A stretch of 64,000 bases of DNA from Papaver somniferum (GCF_003573695.1 NC_039364.1:231920784-231984783), one strand, 5' to 3'. Shown: positions 11,563-24,850, counted from the stretch's first letter. A program made the numbers and translations. Notes: generated by a model not told the origin, from the letters alone.

Positions 11563-13869
11563 TGAAAAAGTGGGGGTACAACAACCACACCCAATATTTT
11601 GCTTAGCAATCTGTATGGACAAACTCCAATATACTTTCTAGAGAATCAACTAGACAGACATACTCAATCTAGATAAAAAGTATATCAAAGAGTTTATTCT
11701 CAATCTCTCGATTTGATATATATTCAAGCAAATAGAAATCAGCGAGTCTTTATCAAATACTAGAGAGATAACTTGGATGGTACCAAAGACCAATATCCAA
11801 GTGCTAATCAATTTAAATCAACAACCAAAAGGTCGGATATTCTAATTGATTGAACAACGCACAACTTGTGATATTTCAATTATATAAACAAATATAATGC
11901 GGAATAGAAATAACACAGACACCAGAATTTTGTTAATGAGGAAACCGTAAATGCAGAAAAACCCCGGGACCTAGTCCAGATTGAACACACATTGTATTAA
12001 GCCGCTACAGACACTAGCCTACTCCAAACTAACTTCGGTCTGGACTGTAGTTGAACCCCAATCAATCTCACACTGATCCAAGGTACAGTTATGCTCTTAC
12101 GCCTCTGATCCCAACAACTAAGAGTTGCTACGACCCAAAGTTGAAGACTTTAATAAACAAATATGTACCACACATAAAAGTATACGGTAATAGATACCAC
12201 GAATATACCTAAGAGTTTTGTTCCGTCTTTTGATAAATCAAGGTGAGCATGAACCAATTGATAAACCAGACTTATATTCACGAAGAACATCCTAGTATTA
12301 TCAATCACCTCACAATAATCCTAATCGACGCAGCGAAAAAAGATATTGTGGAATCACAAACGATGAGACGGAGTGTTTGTGATTACTTTTCTATCTTGCC
12401 TATCGGAGATATAAATCTCAAGCCAATTATTACAATTGTACTCGTAACGATAGAAGATGCAAGATCATATCACACAACTACAAGAAAAGTAGTATCGGTC
12501 TGGCTTCACAATCCCAATGAAGTCTTTAAGTCGTTAACCTGGTTTTAGAAGAAGAAACCAAAGGTTAAAGGAGAATCGACTATAGCTATGCAACTAGTAT
12601 CACAGTAAGACGTGGGGATTAAGTTTCCCAGTTGTTAGAGTTCTCCCTTATATAGTCTTTCAAATCAGGGTTTGCAATCAATGTTAGCTTGGTAACAAAG
12701 CATTCAATATTCACCGTTAGATGAAAACCTGATTAGATTCAAGCTAATATTTCTCAACCGTTGGATCGAAAACTTAGCTTGTTACACACAAACGAAATTT
12801 TCAATTTTGGGTTTATGAACCGTTCCCAAACATTAACATTTGTTGGTTCAACAATAGTTAACCAAATGGTTAGCCATATGACCACTTTCATATCCACCAT
12901 ATTCTTCTTCACCATAACTAGTTCAAATGACTCAAATGAACTAGTTAACGAGTTGTTCAATTGCTTAGATATTATGTAACTACACAAGACACAATCTAAG
13001 AAAAAACGGTTTGATTCACTCGAATCGGTTCATGAACTTTATAGCCATGGTTTGCAAAAGCATTCCTTAGTTTATATAAACATGATTTCAAGAACAACCG
13101 ATTTTAGATATAACCTGCTCAAGTTCGCGGAATTAAGCTCACGGAAGGAGTTCACAAACTCCAGCAGAAATTCTCGAGTCGAGAACTTCCGCCAGTTTGC
13201 GGACTGAGTTCGCGGACTTGGCTCACGCCACATTCCGTTTCTCTTGATCAACAAAGTTCGCAAACTTTGGTTCAAGGAATAAGGACTTATACATATATGT
13301 GTTTCCACAATAATGCTTATATCCTACCGACAGTTATTAATCTAAACTCTCATTTAAATCATTGAAACATTATCAGAGTACGTTATATAGCCGTTATTCA
13401 CAGACCATTTTTCGTCAGAGCAATTTCCAAAGTGATTGATACATAACATGACATTCGTCACTAGGTAAAGATGAATTTGGCTAAAGAGAAAGCTTACCAG
13501 CACATATTTCGATAAATAGATAAGGGATTTACACTCGACTCGAAATAGCAAATGTGTATAATGAAAGTCTATATATCAAAACGACTTTTGTCTCAAGAGT
13601 AGGAGATAGAGTAGATAGAATTTTGAGTGATAGATAAGTTCAAGTCTCCACATACCTTTTAGTCGATGAAGACCCACCAGTTCCTTGAGTAGTCCTTCGT
13701 CTTGTATGATGATTGCCATGGAGTCTTGAGCTCAACTACACTTTCTATCCTAATCCGAGACCTTTAGCTATGTAGGCTAGAAATCAAGACTTATAATTTT
13801 GATCACTAACATTGACAAACATGCTTGAGATAGCAACGGATGCGAGTTCGACCGAGCAACGCTCTAACA
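11563..13869 (-). mobile_element. solo LTR of a copia family
   Basis: The unit starts TGAAAAAGTGGGGG and ends GCTCTAACA, giving TG...CA ends. It is flanked on both sides by the identical 5-bp target duplication CTATT (11,558-11,562 and 13,870-13,874). No internal retroelement domain is present, so this is a 2,307-bp solo LTR left by recombination between two LTRs. The TGAAAAAG end matches the LTR edge of the copia element at 2312, which orients it on the minus strand. Short ORFs inside it (for example around 12,243-12,548) look fortuitous. Confidence 0.9.
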
Positions 13870-13874
13870 CTATT

Positions 13875-15890
13875 AATCTGGATTATTGGTACCGGTGCAT
13901 TTGTATAATTAAAAAATATAGATCAAAACGAAAAATCTAAGTAAGAACTTATTGACATCAACACTATCTCCGAATCAAAGATTCCCCAACCATAGAGTAA
14001 ACCCAGTAAAACAGTACAAACAAGTTGATGTTAATGACCCTAACAGTAAAATACTAACCATAACATATGAAATTTCAAACCTAAAATAAATCAAAAATAA
14101 ATATACTTTAATATGTATCTCATTAGAGCTGGTTTATGATCCGATTGATTTTTGAACAAGCTGAAAAGTAATGTCCACTTTCGAGTCGAAACTAAACCAT
14201 CTATCACCTATAAGTTATAAAGTTGAAACAAGTATTCCTACAGCTATAAGAAGCTAGAGGGTATTACTCATTCGAAGAAAATCACACAAAGCCTCAAGAG
14301 AACCTTGATAAAATAGAACAAAAGATTAGGTTATTACAACTAATAATCAGCATGTGTGATATCTTTCCAATCAATTGAATAGAAACAGAAATTGACATGA
14401 ATAATAGTTATACTTACTTTTTTAACTTGAGTGTAAAAATCATGGTAATAAAGGATCATGGTTTCTTGATACTCCATCACATCAGCGTAATATTTCAGTA
14501 TTCATTTTATTTATTTCCCCGAAAGATAGATAAGCCCCTACATATTATTTCCTCCTTCCACCTACAAAAACCTTTATCAAATCTCATTTCTTTCTATGAG
14601 CATGTACTCTCGCGGGAATTTGTACTAGCATGTTAATTGAAGTCTAGAATTAATAAGAAAATTTAAAAGGATGAAAAAGTGCAATCAATTCTAGAATAAG
14701 ATAAATATAAATTTCGGCAACCAATCATTTTATCAACCATGATTTAATTATACGATCTTAAATATATCTGATGAAATTAAAATTTTGCAAAGTAATTTTA
14801 CCTTAGTAATTTGGGCACTTGAAAAAATTGCACCCATGCAACAATGAGAATTTTTGGACTTCCTCAGTATCGCATGTGTGCGTTTCTTTGGGGTGCCAAA
14901 ACAACTAAGGTAATTTACTTCGTAAAATTTATTTTTATCAAAAATATTTGAGATTGTTTCATAAAATTATATAAGATATTATATTGATTGTGAAGATAAA
15001 ATCATTTAAAAGAACAACAAAACTACATCTAGAAGTGTTTCTCTAATACACAAGAATAGAACTGAACATGGGATTACTACTAGATACGACCTCAACTGAA
15101 ATTCACAAAATTATATATAAACCACTATAAATGAAGCAGTATATAAATACATGATACATCAACAATTGAAATAAGTAATGCACATATGAAAAGAAACCCC
15201 AAAATCAAAAGATAACACATCAATCATCACAAAAATTAAACATGGGTTATAATTATAGGATTACACAACAACCATTGAATGGAATAGAAGCCAACAATTA
15301 AGCTACTTTGATTGTTTAAATTAAACACATACACTGAACAAACCTTGGAGAAGAATAAGTGAATGCGGAAGATGAAACCTCCCTCTATATCTACACTAAT
15401 CGGCTGGAGAGGAAATTAATATATCGGGGTTGTTTTAAGTGTAAATCAACGGGTCAGATTAAATTAAGAATATTGGTTGATAAAACAGTATAACCGCGTA
15501 GCAGTGAATCAAGCTAGGGTTAGGTTTGAGGATGGGCTGGGTCGGGAGAGTCGGTTATAATGTCTACAATATGTTCAACCCCAACATTGAATTTGATCGA
15601 GGAATTCATAATTCCGAGGTATTTGTAATTCCATGAGATTTTAGATCCGAGAAATTCAATAAAGTTATTGGGTGTTTGACAACTCAGTAAAAAATTCATT
15701 TTATGTTTAAAATCACTCGTGTCATTGTTTTGAACTTTTTAGATTTTTTTTTTAAAGGGGCAATCAACTTAAATTAATCATAAGGAGTTTACATTCCTGG
15801 GATATTTAACCCCGTTCGTGTCATTCATTACAATGTTTGAAAGAAAACCTGGGCATAGGTCATGTCAGATTTTTGTTGTCGCATTTGTTG
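13875..15890. other. gene-free AT-rich stretch
   Basis: I see no homologous coding sequence or element ends. Short ORFs (such as 14,397-14,636) have no recognisable content. Confidence 0.4.
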
Positions 15891-15899
15891 GGTGTTCTG

Positions 15900-16330
15900 T
15901 TTGGTGTTTGACCTCCTGGTTGACTAGTTCATAAGCCGCCTGGTTGGCCTCTCTGTACGCATATGATATCTTTGTAGCTGTAATTTATTGTATTAGTGTC
16001 CTAATTTCCGTTAGCATGTCTTGCATGCACCAAGGTGCACTGTGCGGTTGTCGGAGTAATTGTAGTAGTGATTTTGAACCTCCTTCGAACCATGCCTTAG
16101 CCATTGATGTTGTTATTCCTAATGGTGTTGTGACTGCCAGAAGACTTTTCCTGTGCATTCTCTACATATGACGTCTTCTCCTGCTGGGGCTGGGTGTCCT
16201 TTTGTTGCTCCGTCTGTATTGATTTTAATCCATTGCTCCTGTGGTGCCTCCCATCCTACTAGGATTGTGTGCTTTGATGTTTTGTAGGTTAGTGAATTGG
16301 TTGTTGCTGGTATTCCTGGATATAACGGAA
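15900..16330 (-). pseudogene. LINE RNase H-like remnant
   Basis: On the minus strand, near 16,230-16,140, the frame reads WIKINTDGATKG, the start of the RNase H-like domain found at the C-terminus of many plant LINE polyproteins (the D of NTDGA is catalytic). The following residues (CRECTGKVFW and onward) keep some similarity before stops appear. It is a decayed fragment. Confidence 0.6.
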
Positions 16331-16626
16331 AAATGTGTTGTTACGTCCAAATGTATTCTTCAAATATTACTTTGATGATCTTAGTAATTTGAGCCGTTGT
16401 CAGTGGGTTTTTGGAAACTTGTAAAGCTTTTCTTCTAAAGTTCTTGTTATTATTAATTAATGATAATAGGAGAGAGGATGTTCAGCGATGTGAATTTCCA
16501 GACGATTGAAAACCGGAAAATTGTTTTTCTTCTTTTTATAGGGAATCACTTTCAGATATATTCTACATCCCTATCACACTTTTTTTTTCTCATTCATACT
16601 CATCATTACGATACCTTTTTTCATCT

Positions 16627-17330
16627 TTGCACCCGATTTTCAGAGGTAGTTACGACAATTACTTTCCAAGATTTTTGTTTTACACACTGCCAAAAATAAA
16701 ATCATCTACATCCTCTCAAGAACCACCACCTTTGTTTGATGTTGACACTCCAGACAACACTCTATATCAATGCCCCTTCAAGAACTTCGATGGTCGCCGT
16801 AATGGAGTTGGTGGGAGAGGTTTGGGTAAAAGTTCTTTCTTTCGGCATCTGAATGATCAACATTTATCCTCTGAGGACAATAAAAACACTTGAAGGGACA
16901 TGATTATTAACGATGATGATATTTATATGGCGTGGGAAAAGTGTTATAACATATCTACAGATGTGGTTGTGTACCAAGTGCATGCAAGTCTCTGCCATCT
17001 CCATTCTAGTGACATCATGACTGGTCCTTTTAAGAGGATAAGTGCATACTTTTTAATTCATGGTGTGGTAAAACCTATATCAGACACAACACGCAATGCA
17101 ATGAAGAAGGATATTTCTATTGGTCTTATATTGGAGATGCTCAACCTGGTATTTCAAAAGCAAATAACCACAGTGGTAAGTATCCTACCACCATGCAGAC
17201 TACTTTTCTATAACCCTAAAAGCTGCTCTAGATATTGCATTAGCCAATCCAATGGATTTGTCAGCTTGGTTACAATTAATCTTGCTGCCTATATGCGCCC
17301 TAAATATTTACACACATAATGTACAAAGGA
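16627..17330 (+). pseudogene. decayed retroelement ORF (LINE-like protein N-terminal part)
   Basis: Several plus-strand frames together resemble the N-terminal part of large reverse-transcriptase-bearing proteins annotated in plant genomes. The pieces are CPFKNFDGRRNGVGGRG and SFFRHLNDQHL (16,770-16,870), a stop, then an IYMAWEKCYN region, FLIHGVVKP, LVFQKQITTV and, in a shifted frame, LSAWLQLILLPICALNIYTH (17,250-17,310). Stops at 16,891 and 17,317 and the frame changes show it is dead. The family assignment is from memory of similar hypothetical proteins and is tentative. Confidence 0.45.
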
Positions 17331-17404
17331 GAGGGTTACTTAGCTTTAATTCTCAATTTATATTACTGCCTATAGTTTTAATTCTGATAATATTCAAAAC
17401 TGGA

Positions 17405-17738
17405 GTAGGTCCCATGGTTTTTCTGCATTTGCGGTTTCCTCGTTAACAAAATCTTGTTGTGTGCTTTTACTTTACTTTCCGCATTATAATTATTATTTTA
17501 GTTATAATAAAGTAATTTGCACTGTGCGTTAATCAAACACTTGGTTTGATCTCATAGTTGGTTCGGTCCAAACTTATACTATATACCAAGTGTACATCTT
17601 GCGGTTGCTATCTTCTTGACAGTCTCTCTCTATATTAGATCACACAAGATGTGTCTTGAATAGGTTGATAAGAACATATTTTGGTGTATTTGATAGCCTC
17701 GTCATTTCATGTTCAATATATTTTGAGGATTCAATCGT
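17405..17738 (+). mobile_element. LTR fragment related to the 8.6-9.2 kb fragment
   Basis: It shares the CTGCATTTGCGGTTTCCTCG block and the following roughly 300 bp with 8,868-9,170. It is cut off at its 3' side by the MITE that begins at 17,742. Confidence 0.6.
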
Positions 17739-17741
17739 TTA

Positions 17742-18162
17742 GAGCAAGTCTTATGGTGGAATCCAAACTATTCCAAGTGTGGAAAAACCATGGAATGTCA
17801 AGTCTAGTGGCTTCCAAGTTGGGGTCTTCCACAGAAAATTCAAGCAAGGTTCCACGATTTCGTGGAAGGGTCCGTGGAATCCAGCTGAACGCCAATAAGA
17901 ATAGCGCTAAAAAAACGCCATTAAGAATTGCGTTTTTTTTTATCCGTAGATTTAAAATGAGTTGTTGAAATCTAACGACTGAGAAAAAAGCTCAATTCTT
18001 AATAGCGTTTTTTTAGCTCCATTCTTAATTGCGTTTTTTTAGCTCCATTAAGAATAGCGTTTATATTATTCCACCATTACACTTGCGCTTCCATCCACAG
18101 TTCCAAGTGCTGAGGTGGCGTGGAAGATGGAAGATGGATGGATTCTACCATAAGACTTGCTC
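17742..18162. mobile_element. Harbinger/Tourist-like MITE with TTA target duplication
   Basis: The ends are inverted: GAGCAAGTCTTATGGTGGAA on the left, and on the right the complement of GAGCAAGTCTTATGGTAGAA (one mismatch over about 23 bp). Both sides are flanked by TTA (17,739-17,741 and 18,163-18,165). The 421-bp interior has no ORF and contains repeated, partly inverted AAGAATAGCG/TAATAGCGTTTTTTT words. A 3-bp TTA duplication is the PIF/Harbinger habit. It sits immediately upstream of the EMC6 promoter region. Confidence 0.8.
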
Positions 18163-18169
18163 TTAAAGA

Positions 18170-19829
18170 AAAAAGAAAAAAAAAGAATAATTCAGCCCCA
18201 TTTCATTGTTGGTGTCCCATTCCCATAGGTCTCGTATTCCGATATTCCCAAACAGGCAAACAACCAAAACACATGCCCATTCTTAAATCGCAAGCCCCTG
18301 CCCATCCTAAATCCCTCTCATCACTCTTGACTTTCTTCAAAAACACTTCAGAAACCATTCTCTAAGTTTCTAACACAAACTTCGCTGGATCGACACAATC
18401 CTTCACGCCAACAGGGATCTTCTGAATCTTAAAATTCCTTTAATTGCAACTTCTCTTTCGGTAAGAACATGTTTCTTCAGTTTCATAAGCGAATTGACTG
18501 AATTTTCTCTTGAATTGCTACATATTTCTTCTTTAAGATCTTGTTCTAATGTAGTAAAAAGGATCAGACAATTTTTCATTAGAGTAGTTTGTTTCTGAAA
18601 TTCATCGAAACTCACCCATAACATGTCCTCGCCTGTCATGACTAGAGAACCCATGATGTTATCAAACCCTAATTTTGATTTATTTTATTCAAAGGAAAAA
18701 GGGGAAATTGATTCCCCTAGTTCTTAGTTGTTAAAGTTACAGAATTACTAGTTTTACAATCAATTATTATCCTACTGAGGTTCTATTTTGCACTGATCTG
18801 ATTTTACCACAGACTCTTGGGTTATAGATGAGATCTGGAGCTTGTATTCTTCTATTTATGCTACTTGTGGTGTCAAAATTAGTATTTTAGCTGTGAATGT
18901 GATTGTTGTCATTGAATCTGAAGCGTGTTATAGTATAGAGGGCCTGAATTTGTTCTGGGAATCTTCTTAATCTATCTAGAATGTCAATGTTTGGAATATT
19001 TTGATTTCTATCTGTACGAATACGATTGTATAGATAGATATCTTGACTACGCTGCAATGCCCAATTCTAAAAGTTGTTGGTGTGTTCAAGTAAGATATTT
19101 AATGTTGTTTCGTTCTGTAACAAGGTTTAGAAAAATCTGGTTTCACATGAACTTTGTTGAATATGATATCCCTGGTAAAATTTACCTACTGTGCGGATGA
19201 TTTTTTTCGAAATATTGTTTCTAGTCTAAGTTTTGGGTTTATGATAAATAATATAAAATGTTGTACTTGATAATACAAGTGTTTTTGTGTTATAATTCAC
19301 ATTTAGCCAGACTAAGAAGTGTAAGCAAGCCTAACCAACTGCTAAACATTACAGCGACAAGCCCTGGCTTGATTTAAATGGAGCTATGCCTGAACATATA
19401 CAGGCGAGGCCTACCTTTAGCTTCTAGCGGTTGTGCCTGCTGAATATGTCTGTCCAGCCATGTACACCAATTCTTCTCCATTTATTCATTCCCATTCAGA
19501 ACATTGAATAGGTGACCCGTTGACCTTTATGACACGCATGGCCACAAGCCATTGCCTGAAGAAACTCTCATTCCTGACTCAAATGGGATCAACTTAAACC
19601 CTTCTCTTACTCCTTGTAACTTTATAAACCTCTCTGGCTTGAATGTGTATGGTTCATCCCATGATTGTATTAAGGAGAATATTTGCAATGCACATGTATA
19701 GTACTAGTAATAGTATTTTAGCTAGCCATATGTCTTCGAAGCTGAAATTTTGAAATTCGTAAAGTTCATACGGAATCTTATAGGGTTGTTTCTGATGGGA
19801 TTTTCTATTTCGTTTGCAAGGTACAAGTT
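18170..19829 (+). promoter_or_regulatory. EMC6: EMC6 promoter, 5' UTR exon and 5' UTR intron
   Basis: A probable non-coding first exon ends at 18,460 with the donor CTTTCG^GTAAGAAC. The acceptor is TTTGCAAG^ at 19,820, nine bases before the start codon, giving a 5'-UTR intron of about 1.36 kb. The exon end and its surroundings are duplicated at 10.3-10.96 kb. The transcription start itself cannot be placed. The intron carries no ORF I can support. Confidence 0.55.
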
Positions 19830-21634
19830 ATGGATGTTTCAACTAAGAAATCCAGTGATGAGCTGGATGTTCCCACATTCAGTGCTGAAAATTTGCAAAG
19901 CAACATGAAGATTATCTACTACAGGTTCGTATTTCTTAACTACTCTCTTTCTTTTAGTGAATCCCAAATATTTGCTTTGTAATCTTTAGTTGGTAGACTA
20001 GGTGATGATATTTGGAGTTGGAGATGAATGAGTGGATGAAATTGAGCTGTGTACATTACTTTTCATATTTCACAACAAGTTTTTTCTTTTTGTTAACTAC
20101 AAGTACTAAGTTACTTAATAATTGCCAGTTGGATATAATTGTTGAACTTTACCAAGTTAGTGATGCTAATAATAAGTGCAGTTTTTTGCTCTTGTTATTT
20201 TCCTTGCTTTTAACAACTCTTTTTCTTTAATGGAGAAAAACAGTTAATATTAAGATTCTAACCACCACAAATTAGTGTTTGGAAAACCACTTGGATGAGT
20301 TACGGGCTTACAGCAAGTGGTCGTCAATGTGCTTTGAGAAGTCGTCTGGGTGTGCATGTTTTCAGTAAGTTAAAATAGGAGTGAAGACCATTCATGTGTT
20401 CCAATCATGTTGAAGTTCCTATTAGAGAGGTATCAATTATGGTAATTCAAAAATCAACAGTGGCATGAAGAAGAAATTGATTAAAAGGAAAAGCAAAGCT
20501 TATTCTGCACTGTCTTTATATCCTTTCTTTATATTGTCTGGAAAGACGAGTTACAGTTTTGGCATGTCATTAACAGTCAAAATAAATCAGAAGATGTCTA
20601 AGTTTGGATAAGTGTTACTTATATAGTTAATAGATGTGCACGCTTTATTTTATGCAACATGCTTCCTGAGGCATTTCTGCCGACTGAATTTTCTTGTTTT
20701 GATTGCTTATCAGAACATTTTTCTTTTCTACAGCCGCACCTTCCTGTCAATAGTTGCTGGAGTCATAGCTGGAGTTTTGGGATTCACTAGCCTGACCGGC
20801 TTTGTCTTTTACTTTCTCATCATGGCAGTTACTTCTGTGGGACTTGCAGCTAAGGCAAAGTTTAACGTACATGCATACTTTGATTCTTGGAACCGCGTCA
20901 CTCTTGATGGCTTCTTGAGCGGGTTAATGGTGTGTTTCTACATCTTTGAACATAATTTCCTGCATATCTTAGTTTGATATTAGATTTTCTTTACCTCCTC
21001 CTTTGATGGTTTGGTAATATCTTTTTGGAAGTTATTATTGGTTTTCATGGTTCTCAAGCAGGTACTAACATTGTTTTTATGTATTTGCAGTCCTTTGTGC
21101 TGTTCTGGACGTATCCTTCCCTTACACTTTGGTTACACATAATTTTAATTTTATATTGAACGAGTATATTAAGAATTCAATTTGCCCAAAACTAGGTGGA
21201 GTAGTAGTGGAGACTAATTCAATTTGCCAAAACTAGGTGGAGTAGTAGTGGAGACTATGGACTTAGGTTTGAGCTGTGTGCAGCAGCTAAATATTTGTGT
21301 GGTGTTGGTATAAAAGAATTGCATAATCTTTGTGGGTTGCTGTGATACTCATTGCACTCATAAAACCATGAATATTCACAGCCTGTTTTCCTCCTTGTCA
21401 GTTTGCTCGCTTATTATTTTAAACCATCACAATTTCATACAAGTCGAGGTAGCTTTGTATTTGCATTAGATACCAGGCCATTGTATGATATAAGGACTTA
21501 GAAGTTCAATTATGAGTTTAACACCTGAACTTGAACTTGGATATGACAGCTCTATTATTTTACTTATATTATTGTTACTGTGTTTTTCCTTGACGTACCT
21601 TAGATTTGCGTATGACATTGTGCATATATTTTAG
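19830..21634 (+). CDS. EMC6: ER membrane protein complex subunit 6 (EMC6)
   Basis: Four coding exons can be joined: 19,830-19,924, 20,734-20,929, 21,091-21,110 and 21,604-21,634. They give 113 residues, the usual size for plant EMC6. The product begins MDVSTKKSSDELDV and contains the conserved SAENLQSNMKIIYYSRTFLS segment, two or three membrane helices (IVAGVIAGVLGF near residue 40, FVFYFLIMAVTSVGLAAK near 55-72, SFVLFWTFAYDIV near 97-110) and the conserved C-terminal end DIVHIF-stop. EMC6 is a core membrane subunit of the ER membrane complex, which inserts transmembrane helices of client proteins into the endoplasmic reticulum. All splice sites are GT-AG and the frame is intact. The intron before the last exon is about 490 bp. 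Copies of its 5' end (10.3 kb) and 3' end (24.85 kb) lie nearby, but only this locus has all exons. Confidence 0.92.
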
Positions 21635-22260
21635 TTGAAGAGGAGCTGCAACATGTCGGAGAGCGTGAACTGAATCATAGGGAGATTGAGACAACTGCTG
21701 TGAACTCTATTACAGCTCTGATTAACATTGTTTTAGAAAAAAGCAAGGTTCTCAAATGTTCATTCTCAGATTTTGTTATTTCTTTTTCCTTTCCAGATAT
21801 CCAATATTGTAGATTAAATTGAATGCTGAAACATTGAGAGTAGTGCATAATTTCAGAATTTTGCACAGTTGTTTTGAGTTTGCGAAAACCTTCGAATTCT
21901 TTTCTGGATAGTTTTTTCTAGTTAGGTCACTAGTCAGAAAGACCATGCTCAATATATTTATCTTTTTGGTAGCATATTAGTGTGCCGGTTCAAATCAAAG
22001 TGTGTTTACTGCGATTGAGTTTTCACTTAGTTGTCAGATCAGATGTTTAGCTGAAGAGAAAGAAACCATTTTCCCGGGACTACAATTTCATTCCCATGTT
22101 GGATGGGGTATAATGCAACTTGGAGCAGCACATTAATTTTCTGAAATAGTTTGAGACAGTTGACACGGGAGTCTTTCCGTCTGAATGTGAGCAACTTGGA
22201 CCAACGTACTTGGTAGACCGTATTAACATGACTGCACAATGTTAAAATATGTTTTCGAAA
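21588..22260 (+). repeat. EMC6 last exon and 3' region, parental copy of a duplicated block
   Basis: This stretch, from just before the last EMC6 exon through the 3' UTR, is repeated at 24,851-25,560 with many substitutions and small indels. Landmarks are TTGACGTACCTTAGATTTGC, GAGGAGCTGCAACAT, ATTAACATTGTTTTAGAAAA and ACTTGGTAGACCGTATTA. It identifies the 25 kb copy as an EMC6 3' fragment. Confidence 0.85.
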
Positions 22261-22264
22261 AATT

Positions 22265-23590
22265 TCAAATCAAGCAGTTGGAATCGCATGGGCAAAATCT
22301 GGAATTATGATTCAATGCCATCGGACTGTGATTGCCAACCTTTACATTCTAACTTGTGGATAGAGAGAGAGAGAATTTGACATCGGAAAGTGCAAAGAGT
22401 TGGAATGGTGATTGGCAGTAGTGCCTTTCCGAATCTTGTGGATATAGATGAAGAAGCATTGTCATAGCCTAGTCAGTAATTATCGGAATCATTCCCGAAT
22501 GATTCGTGAACGTATCCGAACTGACCGAATATGAATGATACTTTCGAACTATTTGAACTCCGAATCTAGTTATCGGATTATATGGACCTCACGAATGATT
22601 CGCGAACGTATCCGAACTGACCGAATTCGAATGATATTTCCGAACTAGAATTCTCATAGGTAACTCTCTGATCAGAGTTCTGTTGATTGGTTTTTGTTTG
22701 ATTTTGTATATACTTTATATTTAAATACAATTATGCAGTTAAAATTTTCTATCAGTAGTTGTTTAACCAGTGTTTTATGTGTTAATTTTTGTTAAAAATC
22801 TATAAACTCGTTTTATAATACATTTACACGATTAAATTGTTTACTTCTTGTTAAATAATCACGCTAAAATGTATTTTTTCATCTTATAAATAATATACAA
22901 ATAAAATTAGTCTCGTAATAAGATCATAATACTTATCAATTTATGATATATGTAAGCGGAATTTTAAGTGTCGAACTCACATTTATAAAACGAATATACA
23001 CGTACGTATGCCGTTCCGAATTACTGTCCGAACAACGAACCGTTGACCGGATTTTTGACCGGATCCGACCTATCTGAATCCGTATAATTCCCGTACGTAT
23101 GCTGTCCCGAACTACTACCCGTACCCCGAGTTGCTAACTAGGTGTCATAGTACTTAATTGTTACCGTACTTAAAACTGCGCTTTCGCACTTCGAGAAGGG
23201 GTTGCTCTTTTTTCCTCCCTGCTTATATATAATAAATGGGTGGTTCTGGTATTCTGTATAATGATAATAAAACTAACAAAATTTTACAAACAATATTAGC
23301 AGAGCAATTGTCACTAATTTGTTCCACATGGCTTTATTATTCTACAAGTTTTCCTCAAAGGAAGATTTCATGTGATGTAGTTTTATTTCTTCCAACTACC
23401 AGGCTAAAAGGGTAACATGAACAGTAGAAACAGTATATTACATTCCAATCCCAAGAAACCGATTCTTTACCACCTGCACATCCACAATGACCTCATTCAT
23501 GCTGATTTAATCTGAAGGGTAACTCTGAAACCGAATCGATTCTTTCACAGCTTCATAATCATACCTTGATTCTATGTAGAAACAAGAAGC
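22265..23590. repeat. gene-free stretch with repeated CCGAA/CGAAT motifs
   Basis: At 22,495-22,560 and 22,593-22,660 a block with GAACGTATCCGAACTGACCG appears twice, about 98 bp apart. CGTACGTATGC with CCGAAC words recurs at about 23,000-23,125. This looks like the body of a non-autonomous DNA transposon, but I could not define its ends. The rest to 23,590 has no gene. Confidence 0.5.
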
Positions 23591-23873
23591 AAAAAATATT
23601 TGTTTGCAAGTTATGTGGCTTTCCATGTTATGAAAGCCTTATGTATAAAGTTCATACAAAAACCACACCAACTACACAAAGAAGATAATCATACCTTGAA
23701 AGTTAGAAAAGCTCCGGCGTATTATTTCCTCCCTCCAAAAACCTTCATCAAACTTCCTTTTAATGGAGAATATGGCAGATATCACGAAGTTTGCTGGTGG
23801 GTTGTAAGGGACAAATACCATAATAAGCTTCATGATATCCCCCACATTTTCAATTAAACTGAAAGTTTAAGAA

Positions 23874-24200
23874 TATCCATAAAAACTACAATTTCTTGAT
23901 ATGGAGGGTCGCCACAGACCATATCAACAGTACCCTCACAAACAAGCAGAAGGACATGATGGATATGTGGCGGTCCTCCATGCCAAGGAATTTTAGCATC
24001 ATCAGCGCCAAAAAGCAAATTTGAAATAAGATTAGCGCCTAGAAAATTATCCATAAAAACTACAATTTCTTGACATGGAGGGTCGCCACAGACCACATCA
24101 ACACTACCCTCACAAACAAGGAGAAGGACATGATGGATATGTGGCGGCCCTCCTTGTCAAGGAATTAGTGGTTTTAACTTTAGCATCATCAGCGCGACCT
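23874..24200. repeat. tandem duplication, period about 175 bp
   Basis: The block starting ATCCATAAAAACTACAATTT at 23,874 is repeated at 24,049. Both copies contain GGAGGGTCGCCACAGACCA, AGAAGGACATGATGGATATG and GGAATT...TTTAGCATCATCAGCGC. The minus-strand ORFs across it mirror the repeat and are not considered genes. Confidence 0.75.
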
Positions 24201-24845
24201 ATGATGAAACTAAGAACAATACATGAAAATTGTTATGTTTTAAGGTGAAAGACGTGAAAAATGGAATTTTCCTGATAGTTGAGTCAAAAAGAATGGATAC
24301 GATTCAAATACTTTGCTGGTATCTCTATGATCAGTAAGAACAAGGAGTTGGCTTTTTTACTGAATTATGAAAAGAAAGGAATCAAAAAATACAATCATTA
24401 AAAACTTGCCCTCATAAAGAGTGATTCTTTCACCAAAAACAAAACTCTAAATTGATGGACACAAGAAAATAGAGTTATGAAAACAGTATACTAACCGAAA
24501 AGATTAAACAGAAACATAAGTTACAGATCTAAGCTTGAAACCCTAAGATTTACATTTAAATAGTTTTCGGGGTGCACCCTACTAAACCCCAAGGCCGAGT
24601 AGGGTTGTCAATGGATCGGTTTCCTCCGCTAACCGATTGACCCAGTACCAGACCTGATAATGCGGATCCAATTCCTAATGGTTCTAGGTTTGGGTTGTGG
24701 CAGAACAAAAAACTGAACCGATAAGAAAACCTATATGCCGTCGGATCTGGATATTTGTCGAGTCCTGAAATTAATTATAACTTTCGAAAAAAAAATATCG
24801 ACTTCGTATTGGCTTGGATATAATAGATTTTTGGGTGTTCCTATG
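24201..24845. other. gene-free stretch
   Basis: No coding signal is visible. The part around 24,595-24,770 (GGGTTGTCAATGGATCGG and following) resembles a non-autonomous repeat, but no ends were found. Confidence 0.35.
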
Positions 24846-24850
24846 AGTTT

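Noticed and set aside
12243..12548. 101-codon plus-strand ORF
   Set aside because: It is contained in the solo LTR, so it is most likely fortuitous.
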